A stretch of 64,000 nucleotides of DNA from JACKJP01 sp050249695 (GTDB lineage Bacteria; Pseudomonadota; Alphaproteobacteria; Rhizobiales; Tepidamorphaceae): assembly GCA_050249695.1 (NCBI GenBank), contig JBFWQA010000003.1, forward strand, positions 124,001 to 188,000, given 5' to 3'. This document shows, in pieces, positions 56,699 through 64,000 of the stretch. Below the pieces are notes generated by a model. The model searched no databases. It was not told where the DNA came from and worked only from the letters and a program-made list of their open reading frames with translations. Made by a program: the position numbers and the translations under genes. The stretch's first letter is position 1. Each line of letters begins with the position of its first letter.

Positions 56699-57634
56699 AT
56701 GAGCTATCTCCTTCTCGCCCTCGGCTTCGTCCTGCTTGTGGGCGCCGGAGATCTGCTCGTCCGCGGAGCCGCGGCCCTCGCTGAAAGACTGTGCGTGCCC
56801 CCGGTGATCATCGGCCTGACGGTTGTGGCGTTCGGCACGTCGGCGCCGGAACTGTTCGTGAGCGTTGGGGCCGTCTTCGATGGCGCGCCGGCAATCGCCG
56901 TCGGCAATGCGGTCGGCTCCAACATCGCGAACATCCTGCTTGTCCTGGGTCTGCCTGCGATGATCCGGGCCATCGACACGCACGAGCGGGGCATCGCTCT
57001 CAATACCGCTTTCATGATCGCGATCTCGGTGATCTTCGTCGCGTTGTGCTGGCTGGGCCCCCTCTCCCTGCCTCATGGCGCGGTCCTGATCGCCCTGCTT
57101 GCGCTATTCATCTGGTATTCCTTTCGCAAGGCCCGCAAGGCGCGACGCGACATGATCGAGGATGAAGTGGGTGCCAGACCCAGAAGCGCATGGCTTATAG
57201 CCAGCTTCATCGCCGCCGGCCTGATCGGACTGCCGATCGCCGCGGAGATCACTGTCCAGGGAGCGCGCCAGATCGCCCAGTCCTGGGGCGTTTCGGAAGC
57301 CGCCATCGGCCTCACCGTCGTTGCGGTCGGCACATCGCTACCGGAAATCGCCGCCTCCCTCATGGCTGCGCTCCGGCGCGAGCATGCGCTTGCGGTCGGC
57401 AACGTCATCGGCTCCAACATCTTCAACCTCGCCGGGGTCATGGGCCTGACCGCGCTGATCCTGCCGGTGCCCATCGCCCCGGGCATGCTGAACTTCGACC
57501 TCTGGATCATGGTCGCCACCTCCGTCTTGCTGCTTCCCTTCGTCCTCGGCGAACATCGGATAGGGCGCTTCGCCGGAATAGCCTTCATCGCGATGTACGG
57601 CGCCTACACCGTCTTCGTGTTCAGCTATTCCTGA
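56699..57634 (+). CDS. Calcium/sodium antiporter, YrbG family
   Basis: 311-residue inner-membrane cation exchanger with ten or so helices and two inverted alpha repeats: GLTVVAFGTSAPELFVS with NAVGSNIANILLVLGL in the first half, and GLTVVAVGTSLPEIAASL with NVIGSNIFNLAGVMGL in the second. These acidic motifs coordinate Ca2+ and Na+. The ATG at 56699 is preceded by CAGGA; the frame extends upstream without helices. Divergent from the barrel gene. Confidence 0.94.
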   Translation: MSYLLLALGFVLLVGAGDLLVRGAAALAERLCVPPVIIGLTVVAFGTSAPELFVSVGAVFDGAPAIAVGNAVGSNIANILLVLGLPAMIRAIDTHERGIALNTAFMIAISVIFVALCWLGPLSLPHGAVLIALLALFIWYSFRKARKARRDMIEDEVGARPRSAWLIASFIAAGLIGLPIAAEITVQGARQIAQSWGVSEAAIGLTVVAVGTSLPEIAASLMAALRREHALAVGNVIGSNIFNLAGVMGLTALILPVPIAPGMLNFDLWIMVATSVLLLPFVLGEHRIGRFAGIAFIAMYGAYTVFVFSYS

Positions 57635-57686
57635 GAGTCGGCCGCCCTTGCCGCCACCGGCGGCGGGTCGCATATTCGCAAGTCAG

Positions 57687-59561
57687 ATGACAGATTCCAG
57701 CAACGCAACGACGACACCTTCCGCCTTGCGCGGTGCGGAGCTCATCGCCTCCGAGGTCAAGCGCCTGCCGGCCGGACCGGGCGTCTACCGCATGCTCGAC
57801 GGCGCAGGCGAGCCGCTCTATGTCGGCAAGGCCCGCTCGCTCAAGGCCCGCGTTTCCAACTACACCCGCCCGGCGACCCTGCCGCTGCGGATCCAGCGCA
57901 TGATTGCCGAAACCGCGGCGATGGAATTCGTGTCGACCGGCACCGAAACCGAGGCGTTGCTGCTTGAAGCCAACATGATCAAGCGGCTTCGGCCGCGCTA
58001 CAACGTGCTGATGCGGGACGACAAGTCGTTCCCTTACATCCTCATCTCCCGCGACCACCGCGCGCCGCGCATCATGAAACATCGCGGTGCCCGAAGCCGG
58101 CAGGGCGACTATTTCGGCCCCTTCGCCTCCGCCGGCGCCGTCGACCGCACGCTGAACGCGCTCGAACGGGCGTTTCTTCTGCGGTCCTGCGCCGATACGG
58201 TTTTTGAAAGCCGCACCCGCCCCTGCCTGCTCTATCAGATCAAGCGTTGCTCCGCCCCGTGCACGGGCGAGATCGGCGAAGCCGCCTATGACGAACTGGT
58301 CGGCGAGGCGGTCGCCTTCCTTTCCGGCAAGAGTTCGGCGGTGCGCGAGGAGTTGGCGCGCCAGATGGAAGATGCCTCCGACGCGCTCGATTTCGAACGC
58401 GCCGCCATCTACCGCGACCGCCTGCAGGCGCTTGGCCATGTTCAGGCCCATCAGGGAATCAATCCGCGCGGGGTCGGCGAGGCCGATCTGTTCGCCTGCC
58501 ATCAGGATGGCGGCCAGACCTGCATCCAGGTCTTCTTCTTCCGAACCGGTCAGAACTGGGGCAATCGCGCCTATTTCCCGAAAGCCGACAAGAGCGTGGA
58601 GGCCGGCGAAGTGCTGGAGAGCTTCGTCACCCAGTTCTACGACGACAAGCCGCCGCCGAGGGAGATCTATCTCAGCCACGAGCCCGAGGACGCCGGCCTG
58701 ATCGGCGAGGCGCTGGGTGCGCGCGCCGGCTACAAGGTGCGGGTGCTGGTACCGCGGCGCGGCGAGAAGCGCGCGCTCGTCGACGATGCGCTGGCAAACG
58801 CCCGCGAAGCGCTGGCGCGCCGCCTGGCCGAGACCGGCTCGCAGGCCGCGCTCCTGGAGGGCACGGCCTCGCTGTTCGATCTCGACGAACCGCCGCAGCG
58901 GATCGAGGTCTATGATAACAGCCACATCATGGGATCGAACGCGGTCGGCGGAATGATCGTCGCGGGACCTGAAGGTTTCGAGAAGGCTCAGTATCGCAAG
59001 TTCAACATCAAGAGCGAGGATCTGACCCCGGGCGACGACTACGCGATGATGCGGGAAGTCCTGACCCGGCGGTTCACGCGTCTCCTGCGCGAACGCGAAA
59101 CGGGCGCGCCCACCCCGGATCTGGTACTGATCGACGGCGGCGCGGGACAGCTTTCCGCCGCGTTGCAGGTCATGGACGAGCTCGGGCTTGCCGATATCCC
59201 CGTCGTCTCGATCGCCAAGGGCGAGGAACGCGAGGCGGGGCGCGAGAAATTTTTCCGCCGCGGCGCCCCCCCGGCGATGCTGCCGCCGCGCGACCCGGTG
59301 CTCTATTTCCTGCAACGGCTGCGTGACGAGGCACATCGCTTCGCGATCGGCTCGCATCGGGCCCGGCGCGCCAGACAGATCCAGGCGAACCCGCTGGACG
59401 AGATCGCCGGCATCGGTCCGGCGCGCAAGCGCGCCCTCCTGCTGCATTTCGGCTCCGCAAAGGCTGTCAGCCGCGCCGGTATCGCCGATCTGGAGGCCGC
59501 CCCCGGGGTCAGCGCGCGGATGGCGCGGCAGATCTATGACCACTTTCACGAAAAGCGCTGA
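57687..59561 (+). CDS. uvrC: Excinuclease ABC subunit C
   Basis: Makes both incisions in nucleotide excision repair. 624 residues: N-terminal GIY-YIG nuclease (GPGVYRMLDGAGEPLYVGKA, about residues 30-49), a Cys-rich region (RPCLLYQIKRCSAPC), a UvrB-binding UVR motif (DALDFERAAIYRDRLQAL), the RNase-H-like second nuclease (EVYDNSHIMGSNAVGGMIV and DLVLIDGGAGQLSAA) and C-terminal HhH motifs (DEIAGIGPARKRALL). The start at 57687 (MTDSSNATT) is the best in-frame ATG. uvrB is 12 kb upstream. Confidence 0.97.
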   Translation: MTDSSNATTTPSALRGAELIASEVKRLPAGPGVYRMLDGAGEPLYVGKARSLKARVSNYTRPATLPLRIQRMIAETAAMEFVSTGTETEALLLEANMIKRLRPRYNVLMRDDKSFPYILISRDHRAPRIMKHRGARSRQGDYFGPFASAGAVDRTLNALERAFLLRSCADTVFESRTRPCLLYQIKRCSAPCTGEIGEAAYDELVGEAVAFLSGKSSAVREELARQMEDASDALDFERAAIYRDRLQALGHVQAHQGINPRGVGEADLFACHQDGGQTCIQVFFFRTGQNWGNRAYFPKADKSVEAGEVLESFVTQFYDDKPPPREIYLSHEPEDAGLIGEALGARAGYKVRVLVPRRGEKRALVDDALANAREALARRLAETGSQAALLEGTASLFDLDEPPQRIEVYDNSHIMGSNAVGGMIVAGPEGFEKAQYRKFNIKSEDLTPGDDYAMMREVLTRRFTRLLRERETGAPTPDLVLIDGGAGQLSAALQVMDELGLADIPVVSIAKGEEREAGREKFFRRGAPPAMLPPRDPVLYFLQRLRDEAHRFAIGSHRARRARQIQANPLDEIAGIGPARKRALLLHFGSAKAVSRAGIADLEAAPGVSARMARQIYDHFHEKR

Positions 59562-59665
59562 TGTCACTGAGCCAGGGGCCGAACCGGGATCTGGCGCGGC
59601 GCCGGGCCAAATGAGGGACCGAGTACCCGAGCAAGTGCATTGACCGCATCGCGGCTGCATGCTCA

Positions 59666-60271
59666 ATGACCAATATGAACCAGCGTGCCGTCCAGATGCC
59701 GAAACACGCCACGTCGCTGCCCAACATCCTGACATATGGGCGGATTCTTGCCGTCCCGGCGATCGGCATAAGCTTCTTTCTGGAGGGCGATCTCGGTCGC
59801 TGGATCGCCTTTGCGATATTCGCCGCCGCCAGCATCACCGACTTCTTCGACGGCTATCTCGCCCGCGCCTGGCACATGCAGTCGGCGCTCGGCCGCATGC
59901 TCGACCCCATCGCAGACAAGCTGCTTGTCGCCACGACCATCCTCATTCTGGTCGCGGAAGGGACGCTCGCCGGCTGGTCGCTGATCGCCGCCATCGTCAT
60001 CCTGTGCCGTGAAATCCTCGTATCCGGCCTTCGCGAACTGCTTGCGGAGCTTCAGGTCTCCGTGCCGGTCTCCACGCTTGCGAAATGGAAAACCACTGCC
60101 CAGATGCTGGCGCTGGGTTTCCTGCTGACCGGACCGGCGGGCGACAAGCTCATCGGTTTTGCGACCGATCTGGGATTGGCGCTTTTCTGGCTGGCGGCGA
60201 TCCTGACGCTCTATACCGGCTGGGACTACATGCGCGCCGGGATCCGCCACATCATCGAGACGGACGCATGA
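59666..60271 (+). CDS. pgsA: CDP-diacylglycerol-glycerol-3-phosphate 3-phosphatidyltransferase
   Basis: Makes phosphatidylglycerol phosphate, the first committed step to phosphatidylglycerol and cardiolipin, at the inner membrane. 201 residues, several helices, with a perfect CDP-alcohol phosphotransferase motif: DFFDGYLAR, then Gly, Asp and Asp at the expected spacing (GRMLDPIAD). A start at 59696 (MPKHATSLPNILTYGR) is also possible. Its TGA overlaps the moaD ATG. The uvrC-pgsA-moaD-moaE order is common in alphaproteobacteria. Confidence 0.96.
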   Translation: MTNMNQRAVQMPKHATSLPNILTYGRILAVPAIGISFFLEGDLGRWIAFAIFAAASITDFFDGYLARAWHMQSALGRMLDPIADKLLVATTILILVAEGTLAGWSLIAAIVILCREILVSGLRELLAELQVSVPVSTLAKWKTTAQMLALGFLLTGPAGDKLIGFATDLGLALFWLAAILTLYTGWDYMRAGIRHIIETDA

Positions 60272-60519
60272 AACTGCTCTACTTCGCCTGGGTCCGCGAG
60301 CGTATCGGAAAGGCCGAGGAGGAAATCGCGCTTCCGGCGGAAATCGACACGATCTCCGACCTCATCGCCTGGCTTGCCGCGCGCGACGAGGCCGGCGCAT
60401 ACGCGTTTCAGGAACCGGAGGTCATCCGCGCCGCCATCGATCGCACGCACGCCTCCCATGACATGCCGGTCGCCGGAGCCGAGGAAATTGCGTTTTTTCC
60501 GCCGATGACCGGTGGATGA
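60268..60519 (+). CDS. moaD: Molybdopterin synthase small subunit
   Basis: 83-residue ubiquitin-like sulfur carrier ending in Gly-Gly (FFPPMTGG), the terminus thiocarboxylated before sulfur transfer to precursor Z in molybdenum cofactor synthesis. It starts KLLYFAWVRERIGKAEEEI. The ATG overlaps the pgsA stop by 4 bases and moaE follows after 9 bases, so the pair is translated together. Confidence 0.95.
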   Translation: MKLLYFAWVRERIGKAEEEIALPAEIDTISDLIAWLAARDEAGAYAFQEPEVIRAAIDRTHASHDMPVAGAEEIAFFPPMTGG

Positions 60520-60528
60520 GCAAGCCCG

Positions 60529-60993
60529 ATGGCGACCGTCAGCATTCAGCGCGAGCCTTTCGATGAACGCACCGAAAGCGCGCGGCTGACTGCCGGCAGG
60601 GCTGACATCGGCGCTGTCGTCGCCTTTACCGGCATCTGCCGCGACGAGGACGGGCGCCTGTCGGCGCTCGAACTGGAACACTATCCCGGCATGGCGGGCG
60701 ACGAGATCGCCCGGATCGCCCGTCAAACGGAAGAGCGGTTCGCGCTGAAGGGGCTCACCGTGATTCACCGGCATGGGCGCCTGACGCCGGGCGAACCGAT
60801 CGTGCTCGTCGTCACGGCGGCAAGCCACCGGCGCGCGGCGTTGCAGGCCGCCGAATACCTGATGGACTATCTGAAAACGCGCGCGCCCTTCTGGAAGAAG
60901 GAACATCTCAGCGACGGGACGACAGGCAACTGGGTGGACGCCGCCGAGAGTGACGACCGGGATGCGGCTCGGTGGGAACGCGACAGCGATTGA
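60529..60993 (+). CDS. moaE: Molybdopterin synthase catalytic subunit
   Basis: 154 residues. MoaE forms a heterotetramer with MoaD and converts precursor Z to molybdopterin. Visible: GAVVAFTGICRDEDG, LELEHYPGMAGDEI, HRHGRLTPGEPIVLVV and the active-site APFWKKE with the catalytic Lys pair. Nine bases after moaD, same strand. Confidence 0.96.
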   Translation: MATVSIQREPFDERTESARLTAGRADIGAVVAFTGICRDEDGRLSALELEHYPGMAGDEIARIARQTEERFALKGLTVIHRHGRLTPGEPIVLVVTAASHRRAALQAAEYLMDYLKTRAPFWKKEHLSDGTTGNWVDAAESDDRDAARWERDSD

Positions 60994-60997
60994 GACT

Positions 60998-62961
60998 TCA
61001 GCCCGCGTTGCGCGCCAGCTTCTCGACTGAACGGCTGAGGAATTCCGCGGCACCTTCCGCGGGCAGCGGCTTGCTGTAGTAGTAGCCCTGCACCAGGCCG
61101 CAGCCCATCGATTCAGCAGTTCGAGCTGCTCCAGCGTTTCCACGCCCTCCACGACGCATTCCAGACCGAGGTTCCGGCAAAGGTCGACGATCGTGCGTAC
61201 GATGTCGCGCGCCGCCTTGTCCTGCTCGATGTCGTTGATGAAACTCCGATCGATCTTGATGCGGTCCACCGGCATGCGCTGGATCTGGCCGAGGCTGGAA
61301 AAGCCCGTGCCGAAATCGTCGAGCGCGATGCTTGCACCCATGTTGCGCAGCACTTCCAGCGACTCCGTCGCACGCCCGATATCCTGCACGAGCGCTGACT
61401 CGGTGATCTCGAAAGTGATGCGGCTCGGGTGAATCGTCGAATCCCCGACGGCCTGGATCAGCCGCGCCATCGTCTCGAACGAGTTGAGGTCGTAAGGCGA
61501 GAGATTGAACGATAGTCCGATATGTTTCGGCCAGGTCTGCGCCACCGCCAGCGCCTTGCGGAACAGGATCGTGGTCAACTGGCCGATCAGGCCGGCCTGC
61601 TCGGCGGTTCGGATGAACGTATCGGGCGAGATTCTCCCCAGTACGGGGCTGTCCCATCGGGCCAGAGCCTCGAAGGCGATGAGCTCGCCGGCATGCGAAT
61701 CGATGATCGGCTGATAGACGACGGAAAGTTCTTCGTCGAGTTCGGCCTCGCGCAGCTGATGTGTAATCTGGCTGACTTCGCGGATGATCGTCTCGTGTTC
61801 CTCCGAAAACAGCACGACCGTGCCCCTGCTGTGCTGCTTGGCATAGCAAAGCGCGTAGTCGGCGCGCTCATAGACCTCTTCTCCGGTACGGCCCGCGGAG
61901 GGAAAGGAAGCAAGGCCCACCGTCGCGGCGATATGAACGGAACTGCCCTTCACGTCGAACGCGGCCAGCAGCGCCTCGCACATCTGGTGCGACTTTTTCA
62001 CCGCCCCTTCGGCATCGGTCGAGGCGCTGAAGATGACGCCGAATTCATCGCCGCCGAGACGGGCCAGAAACGCGTCCTGATTGAGAACGTCGCGAAGCCG
62101 GTTGGCCGTGTCGGCGAGCAGTTGATCGCCGGCCAGATGGCCGAGAACGTCATTGACCGCCTTGAACCCGTCCAGGTCGAGAATGCCGACGATTCGCGGT
62201 CTGGCTTCGACAGCATCGCCGCCGATGGACTCGGCCAACCGCGAGAAGAAATGACGGCGATTGGGAAGGTTGGTCAGGCTGTCGTGATCGGCAAGCCAGC
62301 GGTTCTGACGGTTGAGTGCCCTCAGCCGGCTGCGCTGTTCCTGCAATTGCTGCTGTTTGGCGATGAGTTCGGCGAAATCGCCAGCATAGCGAAAGCACAT
62401 GAAAAGCATGGTGCCGACGACGACGAACGTGTTGACGGCAATCGCCTTGAACACGACGACATCCGACAGGATGAGCAGCACGACCGGCGGAAGGGCAACG
62501 AACAAGGCCAGAATGGTGGACTGCAGGCGCAGGTGCATCATGCACGCAATGCAGCCGAGGACGGTGATCGTCGCGAAGAACGCAACGTGCATCTGGGTAT
62601 AGGCGTTGCCCTGATGGAACAGGGCGATCTCCAAAGCCGCGAAGGTGACGGCGATCATGGTCGTGCGCTTCACGGCCGCAACCATGCGGTGGGCGATATC
62701 CTCGTCGGTGAGGCTCGAAATATCTGAGCGCAGGAGGTTGATCGCGCGGTAGAGCAACATCGCGACCAGGGCGACGGGTATGTAGAGCGAAAGATAGTCC
62801 GCCGCGACACCGTAATGGGTGTAGGCAACGGCAATGAGCGAGACGCCGATGATGCAATACATCACCGGAATCTGCCGCGAGACCGCTATGTAACGCGCGC
62901 GGTTCAGGGCCGGGTCGTCATTACCCTCGCCGAAGGCGCGCATGATATTGGCTACGAACAT
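60998..62961 (-). pseudogene. Membrane-bound GGDEF-EAL cyclic-di-GMP protein, frameshifted near the C-terminus
   Basis: A 650-residue protein: five or six N-terminal transmembrane helices (about 30-200), a GGDEF domain with LGGDEFGVI near residue 303, and an EAL domain starting QPIIDSHAGELIAFEALARW near residue 428. It could both make and degrade c-di-GMP. Around 61110-61113 the frame breaks: the reading EQLELLN continues in another frame as SMGCGLVQGYYYSKPLP to a stop at 60998, so one base appears deleted. The catalytic EAL residues come before the break. Read without correction, translation runs antisense through moaE, moaD and pgsA. The start at 62961 follows GAGGG; 62973 is possible. Confidence 0.85.
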
Positions 62962-63135
62962 CGCAACCCTCATTCAGGTTTTCCGTACGGATTTAACAAT
63001 GAATCGCCCTAATTTTCCGTGAAACTGAACAAAATTGCTCGTCGCGGCGTTTCACCGTTCGATATAGCCGGCAAGACCGAAGCGGCCGTAACGGCACTGG
63101 CGTGATCTATTTTCTGCGGTACGAGGGAGGGGTGC

Positions 63136-63768
63136 ATGTCCCGGCCGTTTTTTGACCGCCTCTATTCGGAAAATCCGGACTATTACGGTCGCGCGGTCCG
63201 GCCGGAATTCGAGAGGTTCCTGGGCACTTTCGCACCGGCCGAGCGCATCCTGGACCTTGGCTGCGGACAGGGACGGCATGCGCTCGCTGCGGCGGTTCGG
63301 GGTATCCGCGTGCACGCCATCGACCAGTCCGCGGTCGCCCTGGAGCAACTGGCGCGCGAAGCCGCGCAAGCTCGCCTGCCGATCACGACGGAAGTCGCGG
63401 ACCTGTCAAGCTGGCCGGGCCCGGGCGCAGGATTTGACGGCGCCGTTCTGGTGACCAGCCTCGACCACCTCACACCCCCGCGCATCGATGCTCTCGAGAG
63501 CGCCCTGCGCATGGGTCTTAACCCGGGCGCCCGCATTTATGTCGAAAGCTTTACCGACCGCGATCCGGGTTATCGCGACGCCACCGGTGCCAGCGAGACG
63601 CGCAGGCCCGTGCGCCACTATTTCGCCCACGGCGAACTCGCAAGGCTGTTCAGCAGGTGGCAGATCGTTGAATCCAGGGAATTCACCGAACGCGACGAAG
63701 GCCATGGGGCAGCGCACATGCATGGGATGGCCATGCTCATCGCGCGCAAGCCCGTGATGGACAGATAG
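63136..63768 (+). CDS. SAM-dependent methyltransferase (TehB-like)
   Basis: 210 residues, class-I Rossmann methyltransferase. It starts PFFDRLYSENPDYYG, with the SAM motif LDLGCGQGRHALAAA (about residues 39-53), an acidic residue after the second strand (HAIDQS) and a C-terminal sheet. It resembles TehB-type and other small-molecule methyltransferases. GGGAGGGG precedes the ATG. Divergent from the GGDEF-EAL gene. Confidence 0.85.
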   Translation: MSRPFFDRLYSENPDYYGRAVRPEFERFLGTFAPAERILDLGCGQGRHALAAAVRGIRVHAIDQSAVALEQLAREAAQARLPITTEVADLSSWPGPGAGFDGAVLVTSLDHLTPPRIDALESALRMGLNPGARIYVESFTDRDPGYRDATGASETRRPVRHYFAHGELARLFSRWQIVESREFTERDEGHGAAHMHGMAMLIARKPVMDR

Positions 63769-63778
63769 CAAAGAGCCG

Positions 63779-64000
63779 TCAGGCCGCCTTACGCTTGGGC
63801 TGAACGGCGGACATGTAGTCTTCCATCAGCGTCTGGGTGATCTCGCCGACCGAGAACTTGTAGGGGCCGACCTCGGAGACCGGCGTCACCTCAGCGGCCG
63901 TGCCGGTCAGGAAACACTGCTCGAAGCCTTCCATCTCCTCGGGCTGGATCGCGCGTTCGACGATTTCGATCCCCCTGTCGCGGGCAAGGCCGATGACCGT
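63779..64000 (-). CDS. ilvE: Branched-chain amino acid aminotransferase, C-terminal part
   Basis: Partial gene cut by the right edge: the last 73 codons and the stop (TCA at 63779-63781). The translation from the edge reads TVIGLARDRGIEIVERAIQPEEM, then FEQCFLTGTAAEVTPVSEVG and a basic tail ending PKRKAA. FLTGTAAEVTPV is a hallmark of class IV PLP aminotransferases of the IlvE type, which make valine, leucine and isoleucine. The stop lies 10 bases from the convergent methyltransferase. Confidence 0.93.
   Translation of the reverse strand, partial: TVIGLARDRGIEIVERAIQPEEMEGFEQCFLTGTAAEVTPVSEVGPYKFSVGEITQTLMEDYMSAVQPKRKAA

Noticed and set aside
60226..62973. A single 915-residue GGDEF-EAL protein
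   Set aside because: Its last 300 residues read antisense through moaE, moaD and pgsA. The true C-terminus of the EAL domain is found in another frame ending at 60998.

Overview
The window looks like chromosomal DNA from a GC-rich alphaproteobacterium, most probably of the order Hyphomicrobiales (Rhizobiales). The evidence is the gene order carA / yqeY-dnaG-rpoD, a trxB-lsrB(vtlR) pair followed by an AbcR-like small RNA locus, an LpsB/LpcC-type core glycosyltransferase, Omp25/31-type barrel proteins, and families common in that order (BA14K, DUF992, DUF1236, DUF1176). I cannot name a genus. I see no tRNA, rRNA, CRISPR array, insertion sequence or prophage. Apart from one short AT-rich gap (38.4-38.6 kb) nothing looks recently acquired.

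Layout. 0-4.3 kb: the start of a YjbQ-family gene, then a marR-emrA-emrB drug-efflux operon and a second marR paralogue. 4.4-9.2 kb: yqeY-dnaG-rpoD on the minus strand. 9.4-17.7 kb: carA and carB, separated by an acyl-CoA ligase, a degenerate receiver protein and a zinc metallopeptidase. carB has an attenuator-like hairpin in its leader. 17.7-26.1 kb: a DUF992 protein, greA, a glutathione transferase, an Lrp-type regulator, trxB, lsrB, the sRNA candidate, an EF-G-like protein with altered GTPase motifs, and an aspartate aminotransferase. 26.3-37 kb: a surface-chemistry region with two sulfotransferase-like proteins, an unrecognised protein with a DxD-like motif, an LpxD-like acyltransferase / acyl carrier protein / ketoacyl synthase cassette, and an MBOAT + SGNH O-acetylation pair. 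A lytic transglycosylase and small envelope proteins follow (37-42 kb).

42-64 kb: an outer-membrane barrel, uvrB, two cold-shock proteins, twin BA14K genes facing twin DUF922 protease-like genes, a metallo-beta-lactamase-fold hydrolase, lpcC, a frameshifted ribonuclease T2, a DUF1176 protein, a second glutathione transferase, a BON-LysM protein, a second barrel, a Ca/Na antiporter, uvrC-pgsA-moaD-moaE, a frameshifted GGDEF-EAL protein, a methyltransferase and the C-terminus of ilvE.

Most genes are housekeeping or envelope functions. The observations most worth following are the LsrB-linked sRNA with anti-Shine-Dalgarno-like loops, the LpxD-like/ACP/KAS cassette in its surface-modification neighbourhood, the carB leader hairpin, the EF-G-like protein lacking the catalytic His, the receiver domain lacking its acidic pocket, and two genes each interrupted by an apparent one-base deletion.
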